A stretch of 64,000 nucleotides of DNA, taken from NCBI RefSeq assembly GCF_011369485.1, contig NZ_VXCA01000016.1, positions 1 to 64,000 on the forward strand. Direction: 5' to 3'. This DNA comes from Pseudomonas atagonensis (lineage in GTDB: Bacteria > Pseudomonadota > Gammaproteobacteria > Pseudomonadales > Pseudomonadaceae). The notes under the pieces are model-generated. The model was not told where the DNA came from. It made no database searches and saw only the letters and a program-made list of their open reading frames with translations. A program made the position numbers and the translations under genes. Below, piece after piece: positions 28,516 through 37,398 of this stretch (within the stretch, counting starts at the first letter, position 1; each line of letters starts with the position of its first letter).

Positions 28516-31137
28516 ATGATCATGGAAAGATATCTGAATTTCGTCGAGCGCCATGCGCGGGCGATTGTTTTCCTGCTGGTGGCGATTACGGCGTATTTCA
28601 CCTATACGCTGGGCGCGCTGGTGTCCGACACCAACCCTTATCTGCTCAAGGAAAGCCACCCGGCGCGCAAGACCATCATCGATTTGCAGGGTGAGTTCAC
28701 CGGCACGTTCGACTCGGTGATGGTGGCGTTGAACAACCCGCAGACGGTGTTCAACAAAACGACGCTCAACGCGCTGTTTTCGATGTCGCAGTCGGTGCGC
28801 AAGATGATTCTGGCCAACGATGCCGACAAGGATCAGTTGACGCAGATCGTGGCCCGGTATCCAGACGACAGTCGTGCGCAGTTGTTGACCCGGGACATTC
28901 TTGAGGGCGGTTTTTCGCAGAACGATTACGCCAATGCCAAGGCATTGCGTGATCATGCCCAGAGTCAGAATTGGGACGCCCATGATCAGTTGTTCCTGAC
29001 TTTTCTCGCCGAGCGGATCAACCCGATCCGCGAAATGGCCTCGATGGGCGATCTGGAAAACATCGTCCTGACCGACGACGGCGAGCTGTTGATCCACAAA
29101 ACCCTGAATGCCTATGACATGGACCCGGCGCTGGTCGAGTCGCAGATCATGGGCAATGAGTTGATGGTCGACGGGGTGGTGTCGAAGGACAAGAAAGTCG
29201 CGATGCTGGTGGCCGAACTCGGCACCAAGCAGGACGACGCTCAGGCGCAACTGCGGGCCTACCAGATCGTGCGCGGCATCGTTGCGCAGTATCAGGCCGA
29301 GCACCCTGAGTACAAGGACGAAATATTCATTGCCGGCATGCCGATCTTCATCGCCGCGCAGCAGGAGATCATCGATCACGACCTGGCCGTGCTGTTCCCG
29401 ATCGTGTTTTTGCTGATTACCTTGCTGCTGATCTTTTTCTTCCGCAAACCGCTGGGCGTGCTGTTGCCACTGTTCAATATTCTGTTCTGCACCATCTGGA
29501 CCCTGGGCCTGATGGCGTTGTTACGGGTGCCTTTCGACCTGCTGACCAGTGTGCTGCCGGTGTTCCTGTTCACCATTTGCTGCTCGGACGCCATCCACGT
29601 GATGGCTGAATATTACGAGCAGAAAAGTGCCGGCAAGAGCAATCGTGATGCCAACCGCGAAACCCAGCGCCTGATGGTGGTGCCGGTGGTGTTGACGACC
29701 GTGACGACCATCGCCACGTTCATGATCTCCACCACCAACAACATTGTCAGCATCCGCAATTTCGGCGTGTTCATGTCGATCGGCCTGACGGCAGCGCTGA
29801 TTATTTCGCTGTTGCTGATTCCGGCGTGGATCTCGATCTGGGGCAAGGATCAGCCGCAGCAAGCCAGGGCAGTGGTGCACAAGGAGTCGATCATTTCGCG
29901 GTATCTGGTCGCGTTCTGTGCGTGGATGATCCGCTTTCGCAAAGCGATTCTGATGGTCATTCTGCCGCTGCTGGCGCTCGCCACCGTGTTCACGTTCCGC
30001 GTCGACATCGAAGACTCCGGCATTGCCTACTTCAAGCCCGAGAGCCACATTCGTGTGTCCGATCAGTTCATCAACCACGCCAAAGTGGCGGGGACGGCGC
30101 CGGGCTGGATCGCCATCGACAGTAAGGAGCCGCGCGGCGTGCTGACCACGGAAGTGGTGCAGTTCATCGACAAGCTCGACCAGTTCATCAAGCAGCAGCC
30201 GAACGTCAGTTATGGCTATTCCCTGGCCACTTACGTCAAACGCATGAACCTGGTGCTCAACGACATGAACCCGGATTATCTGCGGGTGCCGAATGCCGTG
30301 GAGAAGGTCACGTCGATCAACGATGACGGGCAGGTCGAACGCTTTGACGTGCCGGGCAATTCGCTGATCGAGCAACATGTGATGCTGTTCGAGAATGGTG
30401 GCGGCTCAGATCTGAACAACGTGCTCAACGGCGATTTTTCCAAGGCCTTGACCCTGTACACCATGACTTCGTCAGTCGCCAGCGACTATCAGGGCATGCT
30501 CGACCGCCTCGATGCCTGGCTGCTGGTGAACAAACCGGCCAACCTGGAAGTGACGCACGCCGGTACACCGTTGATCTGGACCGGGGTGTTGCAGGAAATC
30601 ACTCAGGGCCAGGTGCTGAGTTTTTCCCTGGCCTTGCTGGTCGTCACGCTGATGATGATGTACTGGCTCAAATCGGTCCGCCTCGGGGTACTGGGCATGT
30701 TGACCTTGCTGACCACGTCGGTGACGGTTTACGGCTTCATGTTCCTGTTTGGCATCGAGCTGAACATCGGCACGACGCTGGTGACGTTCCTGGTGGTCGG
30801 GGTGGTGGATTACGCGGTACACCTGCTGTCGCGCATCAAGCTGCTGGTGCAGCAGGGCATAGAGATCGACGCGGCTATTTTGCAGGCCATGCACAGCGTC
30901 GGCCGATCTACGGTAATCAACGTGGTGATCTTTTCCGTAGGCTTCATGGCGCTGCTGTTTTCTGACTTCAAGCCGATTGTCGATCTCGGCGCACTGGTGG
31001 CAATGGCGCTGTTTTCCAGCGGGGTCATGACCATTGTGCTGGTGACGCTGGTATCGCCGTGGTTCTTTGCGGCGATTGCGCCGGTGCATGCGCCGGCTGC
31101 AGCACAGCGCGCAGAGGGGGAACCGGTGCCGGGCTGA
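28516..31137 (+). CDS. RND/MMPL-family lipid exporter
   Basis: An 873-aa inner-membrane transporter with the two-repeat RND/MMPL layout. A membrane helix at about 15-37 is followed by a large periplasmic domain and a helix bundle at about 288-440. A second leading helix at about 475-495, a second periplasmic domain and a second bundle at about 695-860 complete it. The family includes HpnN and MmpL lipid exporters. Drug RND pumps are about 1030 aa and work with a membrane fusion protein, which is absent here. It is the last gene of the cluster and probably hands cargo to the LolA-like protein upstream of it. Confidence 0.87.
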   Translation: MIMERYLNFVERHARAIVFLLVAITAYFTYTLGALVSDTNPYLLKESHPARKTIIDLQGEFTGTFDSVMVALNNPQTVFNKTTLNALFSMSQSVRKMILANDADKDQLTQIVARYPDDSRAQLLTRDILEGGFSQNDYANAKALRDHAQSQNWDAHDQLFLTFLAERINPIREMASMGDLENIVLTDDGELLIHKTLNAYDMDPALVESQIMGNELMVDGVVSKDKKVAMLVAELGTKQDDAQAQLRAYQIVRGIVAQYQAEHPEYKDEIFIAGMPIFIAAQQEIIDHDLAVLFPIVFLLITLLLIFFFRKPLGVLLPLFNILFCTIWTLGLMALLRVPFDLLTSVLPVFLFTICCSDAIHVMAEYYEQKSAGKSNRDANRETQRLMVVPVVLTTVTTIATFMISTTNNIVSIRNFGVFMSIGLTAALIISLLLIPAWISIWGKDQPQQARAVVHKESIISRYLVAFCAWMIRFRKAILMVILPLLALATVFTFRVDIEDSGIAYFKPESHIRVSDQFINHAKVAGTAPGWIAIDSKEPRGVLTTEVVQFIDKLDQFIKQQPNVSYGYSLATYVKRMNLVLNDMNPDYLRVPNAVEKVTSINDDGQVERFDVPGNSLIEQHVMLFENGGGSDLNNVLNGDFSKALTLYTMTSSVASDYQGMLDRLDAWLLVNKPANLEVTHAGTPLIWTGVLQEITQGQVLSFSLALLVVTLMMMYWLKSVRLGVLGMLTLLTTSVTVYGFMFLFGIELNIGTTLVTFLVVGVVDYAVHLLSRIKLLVQQGIEIDAAILQAMHSVGRSTVINVVIFSVGFMALLFSDFKPIVDLGALVAMALFSSGVMTIVLVTLVSPWFFAAIAPVHAPAAAQRAEGEPVPG

Positions 31138-31206
31138 TTCGCCAACGAGCGGGTGCGCCTGCGCTGAGGCGGCAGGCGAACCCGGTCATGCGGCGCAGCA
31201 GGGTTT

Positions 31207-31617
31207 TCAGTTCAGTGTATTGACCGGGTTTTTTTCGCCATAACGGGCGATTCGTTCGAACTGACATTCCTGGCGGGCGTCGTTGAGGTTGCTTTCAAAC
31301 GCAGCGAGGCCATCATGCAATTGCTGCAAATCGCCGATCTGGGTCACCAGTTCGGCTTTTTTTTCGGCAATGGCTCGTTGTGCCATATCCCACGGGAATT
31401 CGTCACCGCGGTAGTTGTTGAGGATCACCTGCAGCTCTTTGAGCTTGAAGCCCAGTTGCTGGGCGCACTTGATGAACGTCAACACCTCGACGCTTTGCTG
31501 GCTGTAGATGCGGTATTTGCCTTCACGCTTGGGCTCGGGCAACAGGCCGATTTCTTCGTAATGGCGAATGCTTTTGACTGTGGTGCCCGACAGCTGGGCG
31601 GCTTTGCCGATATACAT
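31207..31617 (-). CDS. MerR-family regulator
   Basis: A 136-aa MerR-type activator: N-terminal winged helix (MYIGKAAQLSGTTVKSIRHYEE), a dimerisation coiled coil at about 75-110, and a short C-terminal effector part. It has only two cysteines (in KCAQQL and QECQF), not the paired Cys of CueR or the cluster Cys of SoxR, so a metal or FeS effector is unlikely. It could sense an aldehyde, quinone or drug. It is convergent with the RND gene and lies downstream of the quinone oxidoreductase on the same strand, 200 nt away. Confidence 0.88.
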   Translation of the reverse strand: MYIGKAAQLSGTTVKSIRHYEEIGLLPEPKREGKYRIYSQQSVEVLTFIKCAQQLGFKLKELQVILNNYRGDEFPWDMAQRAIAEKKAELVTQIGDLQQLHDGLAAFESNLNDARQECQFERIARYGEKNPVNTLN

Positions 31618-31773
31618 AAAGGTCCGTCTCGATGATCAAACATAGCGTGGCGCGATCAGGCGTCATGCCGGATCGGCGGCGATTATATGTCCAATACCAT
31701 CGGAAAATTGCAACTGCGCGTAAATGACGTGCACAGGCGACGGACGGACTCGTGAAACGAGCCCGAAGAGGCA

Positions 31774-31798
31774 CTGACGGCGGCGTGTGCGCCGTCAG
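31774..31798 (-). terminator. possible hairpin downstream of the NQO-like gene
   Basis: A perfect 9-bp stem CTGACGGCG/CGCCGTCAG with a 7-nt loop lies 20 nt beyond the oxidoreductase stop on its strand. No U-run follows, so it may stabilise the 3' end rather than act as a full intrinsic terminator. Confidence 0.4.
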
Positions 31799-31817
31799 CT
31801 GAGGCGGCTGTAAAAAC

Positions 31818-32393
31818 TCAGACGGCGGCGCTCACGCGCGCCTGTTCCAGCCAGGCATCGCGCTGGTTTGGCTTGGAGCCAAGGATTGGCCCGAAGGTCA
31901 GCGTCTTCAATGGCTTGATGCCGCAGAATTCCAGCGTGGTCTTGCGCATCTGATTCAGCCCCGGCATGCCATAGATCCACTTGTAGTACCAATACGGCGT
32001 ATCCATGGTCACCAGCAGATGCGCGGTACGGCCCTTGAGCAGCTTGTCGGGGAAGGCTTTGCCTTCGCGATATTTGAAGGCGAAACCCGGCAGGAAAATC
32101 CGGTCGACGAAGCCCTTCAGCAGTGCCGGAATCCCGCCCCACCAGATCGGATAAACAAATGTCAGGTGTTCGGCCCAGGTGATATCGGCCTGTGCCTGCA
32201 GCAGATCCGGCTCCAGTGGCTGCACCTTGTTGTAGCCTTCGTGCAAGACCGGGTCAAACTCCAGCGCATCCAGGCGCAACAGCCGTACGTCGTGCCCGGC
32301 ATCTTTGGCGGCCTGAACGTAAGTCTCACTCAATGCCCCGCAAAAACTGTCGGTGGAGGGGTGACCCAGTATCACGAGCATTCGTTTGCTCAT
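31818..32393 (-). CDS. NAD(P)H:quinone oxidoreductase-like flavoprotein
   Basis: A 191-aa flavodoxin-fold protein of the NQO/YwrO/KefF family (PF02525). It begins MSKRMLVILGHPSTDSF, with the FMN/FAD phosphate loop after the first strand. The flavin and substrate motif YPIWWGGIPALLKGFVDR is near 87, and a CGIKPLKTLTFGPI segment near 160. AGGAGT precedes the ATG at 32393, which favours this start over the longer frame. It would reduce quinones by two electrons. It sits 55 nt downstream of a LysR gene on the same strand, which may regulate it. Confidence 0.86.
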   Translation of the reverse strand: MSKRMLVILGHPSTDSFCGALSETYVQAAKDAGHDVRLLRLDALEFDPVLHEGYNKVQPLEPDLLQAQADITWAEHLTFVYPIWWGGIPALLKGFVDRIFLPGFAFKYREGKAFPDKLLKGRTAHLLVTMDTPYWYYKWIYGMPGLNQMRKTTLEFCGIKPLKTLTFGPILGSKPNQRDAWLEQARVSAAV

Positions 32394-32448
32394 TGTGTGT
32401 ACTCCTGAAATGAAGCCCACAGGATAGAGTCTGCCCCTAGCGGTAGAG

Positions 32449-33330
32449 TCAAGGCACCAGTGCATCAAACAAGGCCCGGGCGTAACCGGGCAGGTGATCG
32501 AAGTCCCGCGCGCACAGTTGCAAGGTGCGATGGGCCCAGACTTCGTCCAGCGGCCGGCACGTTATCGAGTGCACCGACGCCCAGCGCTCGATGACCACCT
32601 TGGGCACGATGGCCAGCCCCGCACCTCGCGCCACCATGCGCATGACGCCCTCGAAGCCATCGGCACGGATCCGGATCGACATGCGCTGGCCGATGTGCAG
32701 CGCTTGTTCCTCCAGGTGAATCGCCAGCGCACTGTGGGCGCCGAGCGCTACGTAGTCATGCGCCAGGGTTTCACCGAACGTCAGCGATGGTTGACTCGCA
32801 AGCGCATGCTCAGGGGGCAGGATCAGTACCAATGGATCGTCGCGAAAGGCTTGGGTTTGCAGGCCGTGGGTGTCGACCGCATCGGAGACGATCCCCAGAT
32901 CCGCTGCACCCAGACGCAAGGCGTGAGTGATGCGAGCGCTGGGTAGCTCCTGCAGATCGATGTCGAGGTTGGGATGGCTGCGCAGGAAGTCCGCCAACAC
33001 TTCCGGCAGGTATTCGGTAATCGCCGTGGTGTTGCACAACAGCCGCACCTGACCTTTGACACCTTGGGCATAATCGGCCAGATCCTGCCGCAGACGTTCA
33101 GCCTGTTGCAGGAGGATGCGCGCGTGCTGCGCCAGGGCTTTGCCGGCCGGTGTCGGCGTGACGCCACGGCGACCGCGTTCGAGGAAATCGATGCCGAACG
33201 AGGCCTCCATCGCACGGATTCTGGCGCTGGCGGCTGCGAGGGACAAGTGGCTGCGGGCGGCGCCGGCGGTGATGTTGCCGGTGTCGAGGATGTGCAGGTA
33301 GAGGCGCAGGTCGGTGAGGTCGAAGTGCAT
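32449..33330 (-). CDS. LysR-type regulator
   Basis: A 293-aa LysR protein with the HTH at about 4-62 (LRLYLHILDTGNITAGAARS) and an effector domain after 90. The ATG at 33330 is preferred because GGAGG (33339-33343) lies 8 nt upstream of it and overlaps the alternative ATG at 33345. It is divergent from the TauE-like permease (start at 33431). The NQO-like gene follows on the same strand. LysR proteins usually act on the divergent gene, so the permease is the likeliest target; effector unknown. Confidence 0.86.
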   Translation of the reverse strand: MHFDLTDLRLYLHILDTGNITAGAARSHLSLAAASARIRAMEASFGIDFLERGRRGVTPTPAGKALAQHARILLQQAERLRQDLADYAQGVKGQVRLLCNTTAITEYLPEVLADFLRSHPNLDIDLQELPSARITHALRLGAADLGIVSDAVDTHGLQTQAFRDDPLVLILPPEHALASQPSLTFGETLAHDYVALGAHSALAIHLEEQALHIGQRMSIRIRADGFEGVMRMVARGAGLAIVPKVVIERWASVHSITCRPLDEVWAHRTLQLCARDFDHLPGYARALFDALVP

Positions 33331-33430
33331 GGGGGCAGCCTCCATAAATATTCAAGCCTCTTGTATTGGCAGAGGCTGCCTCAGTATATGGCAGATTTTC
33401 GGCCGGCCCGGCCTGGCGCACAGTAGCGCC

Positions 33431-34195
33431 ATGAACACACTCGCAGATTTCTACCAACACCTCGGTCTGGCCTTGTCCCTGCTGGTCATCATGACTTTCG
33501 TGCTCGCCGGACTGGTCAAAGGCGTGATCGGTCTGGGCCTGCCCACGGTCGCCATGGGCCTGCTCGGTCTGGCTATGGCACCGTCGCAGGCTGCTGCGTT
33601 GCTGATCATTCCGGCGACGCTGACCAATGTCTGGCAACTGGCCTTTGGCGGGCATTTGAAAGGCCTGATCAAACGGCTTTGGCCGATGTTGTTGATGATC
33701 TTCCTTGGCACGGGTGTCGGCACTTTGTGGATCGGCATGGCGGGCGGACATTGGGTGGTGCGCGGGTTGGGTGCGGCGTTGTTGCTCTATGCGTTGAGTG
33801 GTTTGTTTCTGCCAACGCTGAGCGTAAATCCGCGCCATGAGGGCTGGCTTGGCCCGGCGTGCGGCTTGATCACCGGCGTCATCACCTCAGCCACCGGCGT
33901 CTTCGTCATTCCTGCAGTGCCTTACCTGCAAGCGTTGGGCTTGAATCGCGATCAACTGGTTCAGGCGCTGGGTCTGTCATTCACCGTTTCGACGTTGGCA
34001 CTGGCCGCAGGATTGCTCTGGCGCGGGGCATTGAGCGGTGGCGAATTGGGTGCCTCGCTACTGGCGCTGATCCCGGCAGTGCTCGGCATGTTGCTCGGTC
34101 AATGGCTGCGCCAACGCATCAGCGCCGTGCTGTTCAAACGTGTGTTCTTCATCGGAATGGGCGCGCTCGGCGCCCACTTGCTGATCAGCGGTTAG
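33431..34195 (+). CDS. TauE/SafE-family permease
   Basis: A 254-aa membrane protein with seven or eight hydrophobic helices. The family motif GLVKGVIGLGLPTVAMG lies at about 25-41 and its repeat GLITGVITSATGVFVIPAVPYLQALG at about 143-170. TauE/SafE proteins move sulfite, sulfoacetate or other small organic anions. The longer frame starting at 33314 has no membrane logic and precedes the LysR promoter, so the ATG at 33431 was chosen. The stop overlaps the 3' end of the convergent monooxygenase gene by 11 nt. Confidence 0.85.
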   Translation: MNTLADFYQHLGLALSLLVIMTFVLAGLVKGVIGLGLPTVAMGLLGLAMAPSQAAALLIIPATLTNVWQLAFGGHLKGLIKRLWPMLLMIFLGTGVGTLWIGMAGGHWVVRGLGAALLLYALSGLFLPTLSVNPRHEGWLGPACGLITGVITSATGVFVIPAVPYLQALGLNRDQLVQALGLSFTVSTLALAAGLLWRGALSGGELGASLLALIPAVLGMLLGQWLRQRISAVLFKRVFFIGMGALGAHLLISG

Positions 34196-34499
34196 CCGAC
34201 GACTCGCTGAGCATGTCGATGCGGCGGATATCGAAATCCCGTTGCAGATACTCCATGCGCTGCTCGAAGAATTGCTTCATGTGCGGCAGATTCGAATGTA
34301 CGTCGAGATGCGCCTGGCTTTCCCAGATCTCGTAGAAGATGAACAGCGTCGGATCTTCCCGGTCTCGCAGCATGTGGTATTCGATGCAACCGGGCTCGGC
34401 GCGGCTCGGTTCGACATAGGCGCGGAACAGCGCCTCGAAAGCCTCGGCTTTTTCCGGGCGGGTCTTGGCGTGCAGGATGAAACCGTGGCGTTCACTCAT
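34185..34499 (-). CDS. antibiotic biosynthesis monooxygenase (YgiN-like)
   Basis: A 104-aa ferredoxin-like alpha/beta barrel protein of the ABM family, the same length as E. coli YgiN (quinol monooxygenase). It has the conserved PGCIEYHMLRD near 36, FIFYEIWESQAHLDVH near 54 and PHMKQFF near 72. GAGGAG precedes the ATG. It is divergent from mdaB. In E. coli mdaB and ygiN are neighbours and act in a quinone/quinol cycle, which makes the same pairing here meaningful. It could also act on another phenolic substrate. Confidence 0.82.
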   Translation of the reverse strand: MSERHGFILHAKTRPEKAEAFEALFRAYVEPSRAEPGCIEYHMLRDREDPTLFIFYEIWESQAHLDVHSNLPHMKQFFEQRMEYLQRDFDIRRIDMLSESSANR

Positions 34500-34683
34500 C
34501 GGAACAACTCCTCAAGATCGAAGGGTGGCCAATCCTAAGGCAAGAATCCATTCTCTATTCGTGCGCTTTGCTCAAATGTATTTTGCGCAATCAGGCCTTA
34601 TTCCGCGCGAGGCGCATCGTTAATCTGCCGCCATTCCATTTTCCCTTCTCCATCCAGCCCGATGGCTGCGCCGAGGCTTTCTC

Positions 34684-35274
34684 ATGAAAAAAGTTTTGTT
34701 GCTCAACGGCGGTAAAAAATTCGCCCACTCCGACGGTCGCTACAACACCACCCTGCACGAAGCCGCCCTGAGCGTGCTGGATCGCGGCGGTGTCGACGTG
34801 AAAACCACGTTCATCGACGAGGGTTACGACGTGGCCGAAGAAGTGGCGAAATTCCTCTGGGCCGACGTGATCATCTATCAGATGCCGGGCTGGTGGATGG
34901 GCGCGCCGTGGACGGTGAAAAAGTACCTCGACGAAGTCTTCACCGAAGGCCACGGCAGCCTCTACGCCAGTGATGGCCGCACCCGTTCCGATGCGTCGCA
35001 GAAGTACGGCAGCGGCGGGCTGATTCAGGGCAAGCAATACATGCTGTCGCTGACCTGGAACGCCCCGCAGCAAGCCTTCGACGACCCGACCGACTTCTTC
35101 GAGGCCAAAGGCGTGGACGCGGTGTACTTCCCGTTTCACAAGGCGAACGAGTTTTTGGGTATGACCGGGTTGCCGACGTTCCTCTGCGTTGATGTGATGA
35201 AGCGCCCGAACATCGAGAATGATGTGGCGCGTTACGAGCAGCATCTGAAAGAGGTGTTTGGCCTTAAGGCTTAA
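34684..35274 (+). CDS. mdaB: MdaB-type NADPH:quinone reductase
   Basis: A 196-aa flavodoxin-fold FAD protein. It begins MKKVLLLNGGKKFAHSDGR, carries the MdaB motif IYQMPGWWMGAPW at about 63-75, and ends with the usual YEQHLKEVFG. The length equals E. coli MdaB (193 aa) closely. It reduces quinones by two electrons and protects against oxidative stress. The gene is flanked upstream by the divergent YgiN-like gene and downstream by a REP pair and a LysR gene that may control it. Confidence 0.9.
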   Translation: MKKVLLLNGGKKFAHSDGRYNTTLHEAALSVLDRGGVDVKTTFIDEGYDVAEEVAKFLWADVIIYQMPGWWMGAPWTVKKYLDEVFTEGHGSLYASDGRTRSDASQKYGSGGLIQGKQYMLSLTWNAPQQAFDDPTDFFEAKGVDAVYFPFHKANEFLGMTGLPTFLCVDVMKRPNIENDVARYEQHLKEVFGLKA

Positions 35275-35304
35275 AACTGCACACTGTTGGTGAAGGGACT
35301 TATC

Positions 35305-35413
35305 TGTGGCGAGGGGATTTATCCCCGTTGGGTCGCGCAGCGTCCCCTGCTCTTGATCCTGAAACAGAACGGGACTGCTGCGCAGTCCAACGGGGATAAA
35401 TCCCCTCGCCACA
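35305..35413. repeat. REP pair (REPIN-like), GGGGATTTATCCCC family, second copy
   Basis: The left arm is 35305-35347 and the inverted right arm 35371-35413. It has the same core (TGTGGCGAGGGGATTTATCC) and CTGCGCAG-type palindrome as the copy at 15364-15486. It lies between mdaB and a LysR gene and would form a long hairpin that may protect or end the mdaB message. Confidence 0.82.
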
Positions 35414-35465
35414 AAGGGATGTATTCACCACAATGCAAACGTGATGACCATCCGAAGGGACACCC

Positions 35466-36377
35466 GTGAAAGCCAGATCCGATGAGTTGCAGATTTTCGT
35501 CTGCGTGATCGAATGCGGTTCCATCTCCGCCGCCGCCGAACAGGTCGGCCAGACGCCATCGGCGGTCAGCCGTACTTTGTCGCGGCTTGAAGCCAAGCTC
35601 GACACCACGTTGATCAACCGCACCACGCGGCGTATGGATCTGACCGAAGAGGGCAAGTATTTCTTCGAGCAGGCCAAGCTGATTCTCGACCAAATGGATC
35701 AACTCGAAGAACGCCTGTCCTCCCGCCAGCAAACCCCGTCCGGACGCCTGCGGATCAACGCCGCCTCGCCATTCATGCTGCACGCCGTCGTCCCCTACAT
35801 CGACGAGTTCCGCCGTCTCTACCCGGACATCCAGCTCGAACTCAACAGCAATGACCTGATCATTGACCTGCTGGAACAAAGCACTGACATCGCCATCCGC
35901 ATCGGCACCCTTGCCGACTCGACGTTGCACGCACGTTCACTCGGTTGCAGTCCGCTGCTGATCGTCGCCAGCCCCGCGTATCTGGAAACGCACGGCACGC
36001 CGCTGCAAGTGGCGGACTTGAGTGACCACACTTTGCTCGGCTTCACCCAAAACGAAGGCCTCAACCAGTGGCCATTGCGCTACGTGCACGGTGATCGCTG
36101 GCCGATCAACCCGGCCATCAGCGCCTCCAGCGGCGAGACCGTGCGCCATCTGGCGCTGGAAGGTCAGGGCATCGCCTGCCTGTCGCACTTCATGACCATC
36201 GACGACATCCGCGCCGGCCGACTGAAGGTGTTACTCGGCGAATTCAACAGCGGTTATCGACAGCCGATCAACGCGGTGTACTACCGTAATTCGCAACTGG
36301 CGCTGCGAATTCAGTGCTTCCTCGACTTCATCCAGAGCAAACTCGCCGCTTACGCCAGCGCTGATTTCAAGGGCTGA
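35466..36377 (+). CDS. LysR-type regulator
   Basis: A 303-aa LysR protein. The HTH is at about 6-64 (LQIFVCVIECGSISAAAEQV), and the effector domain has RLRINAASPFMLHAVVPYI near 95. It starts with GTG at 35466, preceded by GAAGGGA at the right distance; no ATG fits better. The next gene, an SDR-type epimerase, follows 103 nt later on the same strand. Members of this subgroup (DsdC/CrgA-like architecture) often regulate neighbouring oxidoreductases; mdaB or the epimerase are candidates. Confidence 0.86.
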   Translation: MKARSDELQIFVCVIECGSISAAAEQVGQTPSAVSRTLSRLEAKLDTTLINRTTRRMDLTEEGKYFFEQAKLILDQMDQLEERLSSRQQTPSGRLRINAASPFMLHAVVPYIDEFRRLYPDIQLELNSNDLIIDLLEQSTDIAIRIGTLADSTLHARSLGCSPLLIVASPAYLETHGTPLQVADLSDHTLLGFTQNEGLNQWPLRYVHGDRWPINPAISASSGETVRHLALEGQGIACLSHFMTIDDIRAGRLKVLLGEFNSGYRQPINAVYYRNSQLALRIQCFLDFIQSKLAAYASADFKG

Positions 36378-36480
36378 TTCGTGACCTATACGCAAGAGTG
36401 AATTGGGCGAGGGCGGGTGTTTCCCTGAGAAGCATCGGTCGATACTCGTCCCATCACCTATCCACGCAGGGAGTTTCTCC

Positions 36481-37374
36481 ATGAACGTATTCGTCACCGG
36501 CGCCGCCGGTTTTATCGGCGGCTCGATCGCCACCGGTCTGGTCCAGGCCGGGCATACAGTCACCGGTCTGGTGCGCAGCGCCGAACAGGCAGATGAGCTG
36601 AAAGCACTGGGCATCACCCCGGTGATCGGCACCCTCGACGACAAGGCACTGCTCGCCGAACAGGCCCGTGCCGCCGACGCCGTGATCAACGCCGCCAGCA
36701 GCGACCATCGCGGCGCGGTTGAAGCTTTGCTCGATGCCTTGCGCGGATCCAACAAAGTGTTCCTGCACACCAGCGGTTCGAGCATCGTTGGCGATGCGTC
36801 GGGCGGTAAATCCAGCGACGTCATTTATTTCGAAGACAACTTGCCGGAACCGACCGTCGACAAGGCTGCCCGCGTGGCCATCGACAACCTGATCCTCGCC
36901 GCCGCGAAGGATGGCGTGAACTCCGCCGTCATCTGCAACACGCTGATTTACGGCCACAGCGTGGGCGTCAATCGCGACAGCGTGCAATTGCCGCGCCTGC
37001 TCAAACAGGCGCGCAAAAATGGTGTTGTGCGACATGTCGGCACGGGCCAGAACATCTGGTCCAACGTGCACATCGAAGACGTCGTCGCCCTGTACCTGCT
37101 GGCACTGAGCAAAAACGTACCGGGTACCTTCTACTTCGTCGAAAGCGGCGAAGCCTCGTTCATCGACATGACCACCGCTATGGCCCAGGCCTTGAACCTC
37201 GGCGAGCCACAAGACTGGCCACTGAAAGACGCCGAAGCCGAATGGGGCTACGAGATGGCCAACTACGGCCTCGGCTCCAACAGCCGCGTGCGCGGCAAAC
37301 ACGCCCGCGAACTGCTCGGCTGGGCGCCGAAGCGCACGTCAGTGGTTGAATGGATTCGTAACGAAATGGTGTGA
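36481..37374 (+). CDS. NAD-dependent epimerase/dehydratase-family protein
   Basis: A 297-aa extended SDR. It begins with the Rossmann motif MNVFVTGAAGFIGGS and continues with the NmrA/ElaA-like LVRSAEQADELKALG. The usual catalytic YxxxK is not obvious: the corresponding region reads VIYFEDNLPEP and DKAARVAIDN, so it may be an atypical or non-catalytic member. IYGHSVGVNRDS near 158 matches the extended-SDR segment after the active site. GGGAG precedes the ATG at 36481; the longer frame from 36403 lacks this. Substrate unknown. Confidence 0.83.
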   Translation: MNVFVTGAAGFIGGSIATGLVQAGHTVTGLVRSAEQADELKALGITPVIGTLDDKALLAEQARAADAVINAASSDHRGAVEALLDALRGSNKVFLHTSGSSIVGDASGGKSSDVIYFEDNLPEPTVDKAARVAIDNLILAAAKDGVNSAVICNTLIYGHSVGVNRDSVQLPRLLKQARKNGVVRHVGTGQNIWSNVHIEDVVALYLLALSKNVPGTFYFVESGEASFIDMTTAMAQALNLGEPQDWPLKDAEAEWGYEMANYGLGSNSRVRGKHARELLGWAPKRTSVVEWIRNEMV

Positions 37375-37398
37375 CGATAGCCATACCGAGTGAAGCCA

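Noticed and set aside
28516..31137. RND gene considered as a multidrug pump
   Set aside because: The 873-aa length, absence of a membrane-fusion protein or TolC-like gene, and a LolA-like partner fit the MMPL/HpnN lipid-export branch better.
36481..37374. Epimerase-like SDR considered as a functional dehydratase with known substrate
   Set aside because: The Rossmann motif is clear, but the catalytic YxxxK could not be placed, so no reaction is claimed.
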